DNA of 58,207 nucleotides, from positions 1 through 58,207 of the forward strand of contig JAFUKJ010000078.1 of NCBI GenBank assembly GCA_017467805.1. Reading direction: 5' to 3'. A model generated the notes under the pieces. It ran no database searches. It was not told where the DNA came from and was given only the letters and a program-made list of their open reading frames with translations. Within the stretch, counting starts at the first letter, position 1; each line of letters begins with the position of its first letter. This stretch comes from Lachnospiraceae bacterium. Its GTDB lineage: Bacteria > Bacillota > Clostridia > Lachnospirales > Lachnospiraceae. Both the position numbers and the translations under genes were made by a program. Below, in pieces: positions 43,621 to 50,769 of this stretch.

Positions 43621-44007
43621 TTATAAATCATCAGGTACATCAATCGCCTGAATCTCTTCTGTATCCGCACCAATATCAAGTGTAGCCATCGTGCGGCGCT
43701 TTCTTCTAGCCACCTCAGACTGCTCAAATATGTACTGCTTAATCTCCTTAGAATTCTTAACATGCTGAATCACCAGCTCAGGACTTGTCGTATCACCTGT
43801 ATAGCATACAATTGTTCCCAAACCAAACATTCTCTCAAATAAGGAACTCTTCAAGGTTACATCCTGAATCTTATACATGTAACAGTCATTCTCCACCTTA
43901 TTCAAAAATCCCTGATTCACTGTTACAGTCTCCTCATTTACTGAATAAACTGTAAAAGTAAACGGTAAACCTAAAAATACCCATCTCTTACGCTCTCTAA
44001 ATGCCAT
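43621..44007 (-). CDS. Bacterial PH-domain protein (YdbT-like)
   Basis: 128 residues: a single bacterial pleckstrin-homology-like domain (about 8-95), with the FTFTVYSVNEETVTVNQGFL start and the YKIQDVTLKSSLFERMFGLGTIVCYTGD block typical of the bPH_2 family, then a basic tail RRKRR. There is no membrane segment, unlike YdbT proteins. The gene diverges from the pyrBI leader promoter. Function unknown. Confidence 0.8.
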   Translation of the reverse strand: MAFRERKRWVFLGLPFTFTVYSVNEETVTVNQGFLNKVENDCYMYKIQDVTLKSSLFERMFGLGTIVCYTGDTTSPELVIQHVKNSKEIKQYIFEQSEVARRKRRTMATLDIGADTEEIQAIDVPDDL

Positions 44008-44147
44008 GTGAATTCCTCCTTAATATAATTAACACAATTAATATAATAGATTACGTAAAGTATATCACGGATTTTTGCAAGAGAGAAGAAGATTATCATA
44101 AAACTATGCTCCTTTTAAATTTCATACAAAATTTCAAAAATTTATCA

Positions 44148-44176
44148 TTGAAACACGAATGCCAATGTGCTATGAT
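44148..44176 (+). promoter_or_regulatory. pyrBI promoter
   Basis: TTGAAA (44148-44153), 17-base spacer, TATGAT (44171-44176), upstream of the leader peptide. The predicted start is near 44183, giving a leader of about 200 bases before pyrB. Confidence 0.8.
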
Positions 44177-44209
44177 AGTAAAAATGTATGGTGGAAGGGA
44201 GCAGATGAA

Positions 44210-44326
44210 ATGTATATAGCAGCATGTTGTATTAGAAAATCACATATTGCAAAGCATTCTATTTCAAAGGCTTCTTTTTTACATTCCAAAAATTCTGTAT
44301 ATATCGACAATTTTCAGAAGAGATAA
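44210..44326 (+). CDS. pyrBI leader peptide (pyrL-like), 38 residues
   Basis: A short ORF starting at ATG 44210, with AAGGGAG 8 bases upstream, encodes 38 residues and ends at TAA 44324-44326, inside the left arm of the terminator hairpin that precedes pyrB. A T-rich tract (CTTCTTTTTTACATTCC, about 44271-44287) lies within it. In Escherichia coli pyrBI, a ribosome closely following polymerase that pauses at U-rich sites when UTP is low prevents the leader terminator; the layout here is the same. The peptide sequence itself is unlike enterobacterial PyrL, so homology is not claimed. Confidence 0.6.
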   Translation: MYIAACCIRKSHIAKHSISKASFLHSKNSVYIDNFQKR

Positions 44327-44346
44327 TTTATATTATCTCTTTTTTG
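44318..44346 (+). terminator. Leader terminator (attenuator) of pyrBI
   Basis: Stem AAGAGATAAT (44318-44327), loop TTAT, ATTATCTCTT (44332-44341), then a T6 run to 44346. No plus-strand gene ends upstream, since the preceding gene is divergent, so the only transcript it can stop is that of pyrBI. It overlaps the stop codon of the leader ORF. Confidence 0.85.
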
Positions 44347-44379
44347 ATGTTTAAAACCAAACAGAAAGGATGAAAGATT

Positions 44380-45294
44380 ATGAGACATTTAATGAGCCCA
44401 TTGGATTTTAGTGTTGAGGAATTAGACAAGCTCTTCGACCTTGCCGCCGATATCGAGGCAAATCCACAAAAATATGCACACGCTTGTGCAGGTAAGAAGC
44501 TTGCAACCTGCTTCTATGAGCCAAGTACCAGAACACGTTTAAGCTTCGAGTCAGCTATGTATAACTTAGGAGGTAATGTATTAGGCTTCTCTGATGCAGG
44601 CTCCTCTTCTGCTGCAAAGGGCGAAAGCGTATCTGATACCATTCGCATGATTTCCTGCTACGCAGACATCTGTGCTATGCGTCATCATAAGGAAGGTGCT
44701 CCTATGGTAGCTGCTACCAAGTCAAGTATCCCTGTTATCAACGCAGGAGATGGCGGTCACCAGCATCCGACACAGACCTTAACTGACCTGTTAACAATCC
44801 GTTCTATTAAGGGACGTTTGAATAACTTTACCATTGGATTATGTGGAGACTTGAAGTTTGGAAGAACTGCTCATTCCCTGATTCATGCATTAACACGCTA
44901 TGCAAATATTCGCTTCATCTTCATCTCACCTGAGGAGCTTAAGGTTCCTGAGTATATTACTGAGATGCTTCGTGAAGAGAACATTCCTTTTGAAGAGGTA
45001 ACTAAGCTTGAAAGTGTTATGTCAGAGCTTGATATTCTCTATATGACTCGTGTACAGAGAGAGCGTTTCTTCAACGAAGAGGACTATGTAAGATTAAAGG
45101 ACTTCTATATTTTAAATAAAGAGAAGATGGAGCTTGCAAAGGATGATATGATTATCCTTCATCCACTTCCAAGAGTAAATGAAATCTCCGTTGAGGTTGA
45201 TGATGACCCTAGAGCAAGATATTTCCAGCAGGTACAATACGGTGTGTACGTTAGAATGGCTCTCTTGCTTACACTGTTAGAAATCGAGGTATAA
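44380..45294 (+). CDS. pyrB: Aspartate carbamoyltransferase catalytic subunit
   Basis: 304 residues. It makes carbamoyl-aspartate in pyrimidine synthesis. The carbamoyl-phosphate motif [16 protein letters not shown], the [18 protein letters not shown] segment, [12 protein letters not shown] and the C-terminal HPLPRVNEI are all intact. AGAAAGGATGAAAGATT precedes the ATG. pyrI follows after 14 bases, so the enzyme is the allosteric class B type, and the pair is controlled by the leader attenuator. Confidence 0.98.
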   Translation: MRHLMSPLDFSVEELDKLFDLAADIEANPQKYAHACAGKKLATCFYEPSTRTRLSFESAMYNLGGNVLGFSDAGSSSAAKGESVSDTIRMISCYADICAMRHHKEGAPMVAATKSSIPVINAGDGGHQHPTQTLTDLLTIRSIKGRLNNFTIGLCGDLKFGRTAHSLIHALTRYANIRFIFISPEELKVPEYITEMLREENIPFEEVTKLESVMSELDILYMTRVQRERFFNEEDYVRLKDFYILNKEKMELAKDDMIILHPLPRVNEISVEVDDDPRARYFQQVQYGVYVRMALLLTLLEIEV

Positions 45295-45308
45295 TAGGAG
45301 GTATGTAT

Positions 45309-45743
45309 ATGTTAAACGTTGGAAAGATTGAAGAAGGCTTCGTATTGGACCATATTAAGGCTGGCGAAAGCTTAAATATCTACCGTCATCTTGGTTTGGA
45401 CAAGCTTGATTGTACCGTAGCAATTATCAAGAATGCCAAGAGTGAGAAGATGGGTAAGAAGGATATCCTCAAGGTTGAATGTAACATTGATACTCTGAAC
45501 CTTGATATCTTAGGATTCATTGACCACAATATCACAGTGAATGTGGTACAGGATAGCAAGATTGTGGAGAAGCTTCCACTCTTCCTTCCTAAGGAAATTA
45601 AGAATGTATTGAAGTGCAAGAACCCTCGATGCATCACTTCCATCGAGCAGGAGCTTCCACATATCTTCGTCTTAACAGACGCAGCTAAGGAAGTTTATCG
45701 TTGCAAATATTGCGAAGAGAAGTATGGTAATTCAGATTTCTAA
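45309..45743 (+). CDS. pyrI: Aspartate carbamoyltransferase regulatory subunit
   Basis: 144 residues. The N-terminal allosteric domain (LNVGKIEEGFVLDHIKAGESL) binds nucleotides; the C-terminal zinc domain has the four cysteines C-KNPR-C (C-x4-C) and C-KY-C (C-x2-C). It confers CTP/ATP control on PyrB. I start at ATG 45309, which has GGAGG 7 bases upstream; an ATG two codons earlier is too close to that site. Confidence 0.97.
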   Translation: MLNVGKIEEGFVLDHIKAGESLNIYRHLGLDKLDCTVAIIKNAKSEKMGKKDILKVECNIDTLNLDILGFIDHNITVNVVQDSKIVEKLPLFLPKEIKNVLKCKNPRCITSIEQELPHIFVLTDAAKEVYRCKYCEEKYGNSDF

Positions 45744-45756
45744 TTGAATAAATGTG

Positions 45757-45798
45757 TACAACAAACGAGCAGGATTCACCTCCTGCTCGTTTGTTGTA
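45757..45798. terminator. pyrBI terminator
   Basis: A perfect 18-bp stem, TACAACAAACGAGCAGGA (45757-45774), with a six-base loop, between convergent transcription units. Confidence 0.85.
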
Positions 45799-45802
45799 TA
45801 AG

Positions 45803-45822
45803 AGGCAGTTATATAACTGCCT
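45803..45822. terminator. 20-base palindrome after the CobW gene
   Basis: AGGCAGTTATATAACTGCCT, fully palindromic, 8 bases from the CobW stop and 5 bases from the pyrBI terminator. It is probably the minus-strand 3' end signal or a protein site. Confidence 0.5.
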
Positions 45823-45830
45823 TACCATCT

Positions 45831-46763
45831 TTAGTTAAAGCTGATAACATCATCCTTTGGCTTCTTAGCAGGCTTAACGCTGACTGCATGAAGCACAGGT
45901 CCTTCACCATTATAATCCTTCCAATATTCCTGAGATACAGTCGCTGTTACCTCTACCCAGTCCTTATTGGATAATTCACCGCTCTTGTCATACTTGCAAA
46001 CATAGCCTAAAAATGCCATATCGTCAGCACAACAGGTCATCGCCATTCTGCCTGGCACAAAATAATCATCTCCTGAACCCTTCGGACGAAGCACCATCGC
46101 TGTAAACTGAATCGTCTTACCAATATATCTTCCAAGATTCTCCATAGAATCAAGATACCAGATACCATAGCCTTCATTATCCAGCTTGATAATATCCTGA
46201 TTCAAATCATATGGTAAATCTTCCTCTAAAATCTGATTCACCTCTCCGTCCTTATCCTCGAAGATAACATCTGCCTGCGGATTCACTGCCTTTACATTTC
46301 TCTTGAAATTGCCAAGCTGGTCATTCAAGCCGTCACAGCGATTAAAGATAATCAACTCTGACTTACGAAGCATCTCTGCCAAGAGTGAACGCATATTGGT
46401 GTAATAATTCTGGAATGTAGACGCATCGATAATCGTAATCTGCTGCTCTAACTCCCAATGCCAAGGCATCTTCATATCCTTGCAGTTCCATACACCATTA
46501 TACTCGATTACAATTCGCTCAGGCTTATGAGCCTTCTCAAGCTCTAACAGCTTCTCTGGAGTGAAATCCTCTTCCTCATCAATAATCTCCATGATTGTTC
46601 CACTCTTTTTCAGGAGAATCGGGTCATATTCGTTCTCACCCTCTTCACATACAACAAGAAGAGTCTTTCCCTTTATCTGAAAGTACGGCTGTGACAAAGT
46701 ATAAGAAATAAACTCGGTCTTACCGCTCTCTAAAAATCCATTAATGATATAGACTGGTTTCAT
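45831..46763 (-). CDS. CobW/COG0523-family GTPase (second copy)
   Basis: 310 residues. P-loop GFLESGKTEF (about 10-19), a CobW C-terminal domain (GRYIGKTIQFTAMVL) and EYNG / NRCD (about 170, nucleotide base recognition). The GCxCC metal motif of the family is missing: the equivalent position reads LVVCEEGENEYD. It may thus be a partner rather than a metal-delivering GTPase. The start ATG 46763 has GGAGG 6 bases upstream. It lies 28 bases downstream of the His-rich CobW and is probably co-transcribed. Confidence 0.8.
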   Translation of the reverse strand: MKPVYIINGFLESGKTEFISYTLSQPYFQIKGKTLLVVCEEGENEYDPILLKKSGTIMEIIDEEEDFTPEKLLELEKAHKPERIVIEYNGVWNCKDMKMPWHWELEQQITIIDASTFQNYYTNMRSLLAEMLRKSELIIFNRCDGLNDQLGNFKRNVKAVNPQADVIFEDKDGEVNQILEEDLPYDLNQDIIKLDNEGYGIWYLDSMENLGRYIGKTIQFTAMVLRPKGSGDDYFVPGRMAMTCCADDMAFLGYVCKYDKSGELSNKDWVEVTATVSQEYWKDYNGEGPVLHAVSVKPAKKPKDDVISFN

Positions 46764-46791
46764 TTTCTTCCTCCTAAGCATATCTAGTCAC

Positions 46792-47922
46792 CTATTTAGA
46801 AAACAAATTCTTAAGGTTCTCTTCATTGAGCTTAGAACCAATCACGCAAATCTTGCCTGTCACCTCAGGTGCGCCCTGTCTTACATTGCTCTCACCAGGT
46901 ACATAGTCAAAGTTAATCCATGTGCCATCTCCTGCGGGAAGCATACCCTTTGCACGAAGTACAAAGCCGTACTTGCTCTCGTTCTCAAGCTCTTCTAATA
47001 TATCTTCAATTGCTTCCTTACTATATGCAACAGGAGTCTCTAAGCCCCAGCTTGTAAATACATCATCTGCGTGGTGATGTCCATGCTCATGATGTCCATG
47101 ACATCCACAGCTGCATTCCTCACCATGCTCATGATGGTGATGCTCGTACTCATGTTCATGATGATGCTCATGGTCGTGGTCATGATGACAGCACTCATGG
47201 TCATGCTCATGCTCGTGATGATGCTCATGGTCATGACATCCGCATGTACACTCCTCACCATGCTCATGATGATGGTGATGGTCATGATGATGCTCCACCT
47301 CTGCCATAAGCTCAGCTTCTAAGTCCTTTGCATTCTCGATTGTCTCTAATATCTTCTTACCGTCAAGCTCATCCCAAGGTGTTGTGATTACAGTAGCCTT
47401 GTTATTATGCTCTCTGATAATCTCAAGTGCTGTATGAAGCTTTGCCTCGCTAATATCTGCAGTTCTACTAAGGATAATAGTTCCTGCATGCTCAATCTGA
47501 TTCAAGAAGAACTCTCCAAAGTTCTTCGCATACATCTTACACTTATTAGCATCTACCACTACAACTGCACTATTTAAACAAACCTCAACGTCAGAATTCA
47601 CATCCTGTACCGCCTTCATAACGTCTGATAACTTACCTACACCTGAAGGCTCGATAAGAATTCTCTCAGGATGATACTGCTCTAATACCTCTGCCAAAGA
47701 TGTTCCAAAGTCACCTACTAAGGAACAGCAGATACAGCCTGAATTCATCTCCTTAATCTCGATACCTGCTTCCTTCAAAAAGCCGCCATCAATACCAATC
47801 TCACCAAATTCATTCTCAATCAATACAACCTTGGATGCATCCAAAGCTTCTGTTAAAAGCTTCTTAATCAGAGTTGTCTTACCAGCTCCTAAAAAGCCTG
47901 AAAAAATATCTATCTTTGTCAT
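46792..47922 (-). CDS. CobW/COG0523-family GTPase with duplicated His/Cys-rich segment
   Basis: 376 residues. G1 loop FSGFLGAGKTTLIKKLL, canonical metal motif GCICCS (about 62-67), SRTAD near the G4 position and a C-terminal CobW_C domain. Between the domains (about 212-293) lies an extreme His/Glu/Asp/Cys stretch containing two copies of the block EHGEEC(T/S)CGCH, separated by His-rich linkers. COG0523 GTPases deliver metal, often zinc, to client proteins or under shortage; the stretch would store or sense several ions. AGGAGG precedes the ATG; a 13-bp inverted repeat lies directly upstream. Confidence 0.93.
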   Translation of the reverse strand: MTKIDIFSGFLGAGKTTLIKKLLTEALDASKVVLIENEFGEIGIDGGFLKEAGIEIKEMNSGCICCSLVGDFGTSLAEVLEQYHPERILIEPSGVGKLSDVMKAVQDVNSDVEVCLNSAVVVVDANKCKMYAKNFGEFFLNQIEHAGTIILSRTADISEAKLHTALEIIREHNNKATVITTPWDELDGKKILETIENAKDLEAELMAEVEHHHDHHHHHEHGEECTCGCHDHEHHHEHEHDHECCHHDHDHEHHHEHEYEHHHHEHGEECSCGCHGHHEHGHHHADDVFTSWGLETPVAYSKEAIEDILEELENESKYGFVLRAKGMLPAGDGTWINFDYVPGESNVRQGAPEVTGKICVIGSKLNEENLKNLFSK

Positions 47923-47937
47923 ATTAGCCTCCTAACA

Positions 47938-47973
47938 AATCGTGTTACTACAACTATTTATAGTAACACGATT
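47938..47973. promoter_or_regulatory. Inverted repeat upstream of the CobW operon, candidate operator or terminator
   Basis: AATCGTGTTACTA (47938-47950) and TAGTAACACGATT (47961-47973) pair perfectly over 13 bp, 10-base loop, immediately before the CobW ribosome site. On the minus strand a possible -35/-10 (TTGAAA, TATAGC) lies upstream. The AATCGT...ACGATT ends recall Zur boxes of Firmicutes, but the spacing does not match; it may equally end the yolD transcript. Confidence 0.5.
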
Positions 47974-48009
47974 ATTTTAATATTGCTATAGTCTTAATGA
48001 TTAAATATT

Positions 48010-48441
48010 TCAAAACTCTTTATTCAAACACCCTTTCACCATACATATCATAGATATTTTCACAATTGTATTATCTTCCAGAATAATTCTGCCTTCATAC
48101 TCATCCAACTTCTTTACCCTTCCTGTGACTGTCACATACGAACCGCCATCCTTACGCTCATCGGGTACAAAAAAAGTAATCGTAACCTCTGGATGCTCAG
48201 ACAAATGCGCTCGTATCTCCTGTAGCTGCCTGTCCAGTTCTTCTTTTCGTTCCTCATCCAACTCCACCTGCTCATCCGTAAGCCTTGCGGTCTCCTTAAT
48301 AGCTGCATCATGCCCTGTTAAAGCCGCAAAGGGCGAAAACTGCGCTGCCCTGTCCAATGCTGGCATATGAGGATGCTTGGAGGATACATGATGCGGTAAA
48401 TTTATAATATCATCATAACGGTGTTCATCGTAATTACTCAT
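48010..48441 (-). CDS. YolD-like protein
   Basis: 143 residues of the YolD family: an N-terminal DIINLPHHVSSKHPHMP block, the AALDRAAQFSPFAALTGHDA-type segment (here ALDRAAQFSPFAALTGHDAAI) and a C-terminal small beta-domain (GRVKKLDEYEGRIILEDNTIVKISMI). YolD genes accompany UvrX/UmuC-type polymerases in Firmicutes. It overlaps the polymerase gene by four bases (ATGA) and is the last gene of the LexA-controlled operon. Confidence 0.92.
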   Translation of the reverse strand: MSNYDEHRYDDIINLPHHVSSKHPHMPALDRAAQFSPFAALTGHDAAIKETARLTDEQVELDEERKEELDRQLQEIRAHLSEHPEVTITFFVPDERKDGGSYVTVTGRVKKLDEYEGRIILEDNTIVKISMICMVKGCLNKEF

Positions 48442-50006
48442 GCCTTATGTCCTCCTATCTGATTATTACGCTCTATCGTCATCGCACCTTCCTGCAAATT
48501 TGTTCCCTTAAGAATCGCATTCTTCCCGTACTTCTTCTTTACTGAAAGCATCGCCTCCTGCAGTCTGCGCTCCTTTGACAATGCCTCCTTCTCTTCTTCC
48601 TGTTCCCTCTGTCTCGCCTCGTAGTCAGTAAAGAAATTCAGTTGCTCATAGTTTTCCTTCTCCACAACCGTACTCTCATCTACCAGTCGGTTCGCAGCTA
48701 TCGTGACTCGTCGCACCAATAGCTGAGGATTCACAATCCTGTCATACAACTCCATCACCGCATCTATAATCAGCTTGGTAGAAGATGTCTGCCTGTCTAA
48801 GTTCACACTGCCATGCGCTGCCTTTGGCACCTGTCTCCCATAGTGGTCTGTCGTAATCTCTCCATGATAACTGCTCCTAATCCTTGAATCTGACAAATTC
48901 TCAATATCATATCCTACCGTTAATACCATCTGGTCTGTCACCAGTCTCTTCTCTACCAAATCAAGCACCAGTAAATCCGTCATCTCCCGTACAATCAGCT
49001 TTCCCTTTTCAAAATCATAAGGACACTGCAGTACCTGACCCGAACTTAAGCTATTTACACTCGGCTTATATGCCTTAATCAGCTCAATCGTCGTAGGCTC
49101 CCAGCCCCATGCATGGTCAATCAAAAGCTCCGCATTGACACCAAATAGCTTATATAGTAAATCCTCATTATAATAATCTCTCGGTCCACCAATAGAACAT
49201 CTGGCAACATCGCCCATAGTAAACAAACCAACCGACTCCAGCCTCTTCTGATATCCTCGACCAACACGCCAAAAATCCGTAATCGGTCTATGACTCCACA
49301 GAAGTCTTCGATAGCTCATCTCATCCAACTCAGCAATACGCACACCACTTTCGTCAGGCTTAACACGCTTTGCTACAATATCCATAGCTACCTTACACAG
49401 ATAAAGATTTGTTCCAATTCCTGCAGTTGCCGTAATCCCAGTCTCCTCAAGCACCTGCTGAATCATCTTCTGTGCAAGCTCTCTTGCTGTCAGCTTATAG
49501 GTAGCCAAATACTGTGTCACGTCCATAAATACCTCATCTATGGAGTATACATGAATATCCTCTGGTGCCACATACTTCAAATAAATATCGTAAATCCGCG
49601 TACTATACTCCATATACAATGCCATTCGCGGAGGTGCCGTAATATAAGATATCTCTAACTCAGGATGCTCATCCAGCTCTGTTGCCAGATATGACTGCCC
49701 CGCAAAGCTTCTCGCAGGCGCTTTATTCTTACGCTCTATATTCACTTCCCTTACCTTCTGAACTACCTCAAATAGTCTTGCTCTTCCTGGTATCCCATAA
49801 CGCTTAAGTGATGGCGATACTGCAAGACATATCGTCTTCTCTGTTCTAGAAGGGTCTGCTACCACCAGATTCGTAGTAAGCGGGTCCAAGTCTCTCTCCT
49901 TACACTCCACGGAAGCATAGAAAGACTTCAGGTCAATTGCGATATACTGTCGCGGGACATAAGAGTTTTTATCGTCTTGTAACAGCGGTTTTGTATTAAA
50001 ATCCAT
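48438..50006 (-). CDS. Y-family translesion DNA polymerase (UvrX/UmuC-like)
   Basis: 522 residues. Active-site carboxylates are visible: Asp25 in YIAIDLKSFYASVEC and Asp157/Glu158 in VYSIDEVFMDV. The little finger region follows after about residue 230 and is long. QLNFFTD near about 450 is a likely sliding-clamp-binding motif, and the C-terminal part is charged and helical. It copies past DNA damage. It is in an operon with YolD (ATGA overlap) and the LPD-like gene upstream, under a LexA box. Confidence 0.95.
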   Translation of the reverse strand: MDFNTKPLLQDDKNSYVPRQYIAIDLKSFYASVECKERDLDPLTTNLVVADPSRTEKTICLAVSPSLKRYGIPGRARLFEVVQKVREVNIERKNKAPARSFAGQSYLATELDEHPELEISYITAPPRMALYMEYSTRIYDIYLKYVAPEDIHVYSIDEVFMDVTQYLATYKLTARELAQKMIQQVLEETGITATAGIGTNLYLCKVAMDIVAKRVKPDESGVRIAELDEMSYRRLLWSHRPITDFWRVGRGYQKRLESVGLFTMGDVARCSIGGPRDYYNEDLLYKLFGVNAELLIDHAWGWEPTTIELIKAYKPSVNSLSSGQVLQCPYDFEKGKLIVREMTDLLVLDLVEKRLVTDQMVLTVGYDIENLSDSRIRSSYHGEITTDHYGRQVPKAAHGSVNLDRQTSSTKLIIDAVMELYDRIVNPQLLVRRVTIAANRLVDESTVVEKENYEQLNFFTDYEARQREQEEEKEALSKERRLQEAMLSVKKKYGKNAILKGTNLQEGAMTIERNNQIGGHKA

Positions 50007-50030
50007 CTATTTTCCCCCTTCTCTGCTTAA

Positions 50031-50078
50031 TTCTCTTGACATTTTCATTCACACGCTCTATGATATATATCAAGAGAA
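50031..50078. promoter_or_regulatory. Inverted repeat between the LPD-like gene and umuC
   Basis: TTCTCTTGA (50031-50039) and TCAAGAGAA (50070-50078), perfect 9-bp arms, 30-base loop, in the 95-base gap. It may be an mRNA structure or a second operator; no LexA-type GAAC...GTTC is present here. Confidence 0.4.
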
Positions 50079-50101
50079 ATGGGTTTTCACCGTACAGTAT
50101 G

Positions 50102-50626
50102 TTACTCAAGCGGGCTGCTCGTTTCTTTTTTTATTGCTAACAAATCATATAAATATTTCTTGCCATCCTCATCATGACGAACCAACATCCTTGCTCCATA
50201 TATATTACGTCGAATCATTTTACCTGATTTATCATCATACACTGGTAATGCAAATCTCACATCGTATCTATACCACCCTAACTTTGCATTCTTACTATGC
50301 TTCTCTTTTACATTTTCCGAATATTCAACATTATTAGCAATTTGTATTAATTCAGGAATACCTTGTGATGCATTTGCTTTCGCCTTAGCAACTGCTCCTT
50401 TTAATGCTAACCTGCTATTAGAACTTGCGTATTCATCAGGAAAATCTCTCGATATATAAACTTTCTCCGCCGATTCTTCAATCTCATAAAACTTTCCTAC
50501 ATACTCCTTTAGAAAATTCTCTACCTCATCCCAATCTTCTCTATTCTTGGCTTTAAAACGCACATCATTTATTAATACAATACTCTTTCCTTCGTAATCC
50601 TTCATAATTTTTACATTTCTATCCAT
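50102..50626 (-). CDS. SOS-regulated protein with LPD/BECR-like C-terminal domain
   Basis: 174 residues. The N-terminal 70 residues are unrecognised. The C-terminal part (about 85-168) contains GIPELIQIANNVEYSENVKE, then KNAKLGWYRYDVRFALPVY, RRNIYGARMLVRHDEDGKKY and LYDLLAIKKE. This strand order and the R..A...RxxD...KYLYDL pattern resemble phage LPD3-type domains of the barnase/EndoU/colicin E5-D/RelE-like fold, often toxins or modifying domains. This is residue-pattern recognition, not a match to a database. It is the first gene after the LexA box. Confidence 0.55.
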   Translation of the reverse strand: MDRNVKIMKDYEGKSIVLINDVRFKAKNREDWDEVENFLKEYVGKFYEIEESAEKVYISRDFPDEYASSNSRLALKGAVAKAKANASQGIPELIQIANNVEYSENVKEKHSKNAKLGWYRYDVRFALPVYDDKSGKMIRRNIYGARMLVRHDEDGKKYLYDLLAIKKETSSPLE

Positions 50627-50649
50627 ATATGAATCAACTCCCTTTGTAA

Positions 50650-50661
50650 GAACATTTGTTC
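50650..50661. promoter_or_regulatory. LexA (SOS) box
   Basis: GAACATTTGTTC, a perfect GAAC-N4-GTTC as in Firmicute LexA sites, 24 bases upstream of the LPD-like gene and just downstream of the -10 at 50672. Repression by blocking transcription start is expected. Confidence 0.85.
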
Positions 50662-50671
50662 CTACGAAAGG

Positions 50672-50700
50672 AGTATATCATTTATTCAACAATAATACAA
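50672..50700 (-). promoter_or_regulatory. Promoter of the SOS operon
   Basis: On the minus strand, TTGTAT (50700-50695), 17-base spacer, TATACT (50677-50672). The LexA box begins about 11 bases after the -10, over the transcription start. Confidence 0.75.
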
Positions 50701-50730
50701 TAGCCAAGCGGAACTTATGTTCTTATTTTT

Positions 50731-50759
50731 AAAAGGCTCCGCAGTAAACCGCGAAGCCT
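50731..50759 (-). terminator. Terminator of the glycoside operon
   Basis: Minus-strand stem AGGCTTCGCGG...GCGGAGCCTTTT, followed by a TTTTAAAAA tract, 11 bases after the transporter gene. Confidence 0.85.
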
Positions 50760-50769
50760 CTCTTACATC

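Noticed and set aside
44001-44219. 72-residue plus-strand frame before pyrB
   Set aside because: It begins inside the divergent PH-domain gene, spans the pyrBI promoter and ends in the leader. The leader ORF at 44210 in another frame has the better ribosome site.
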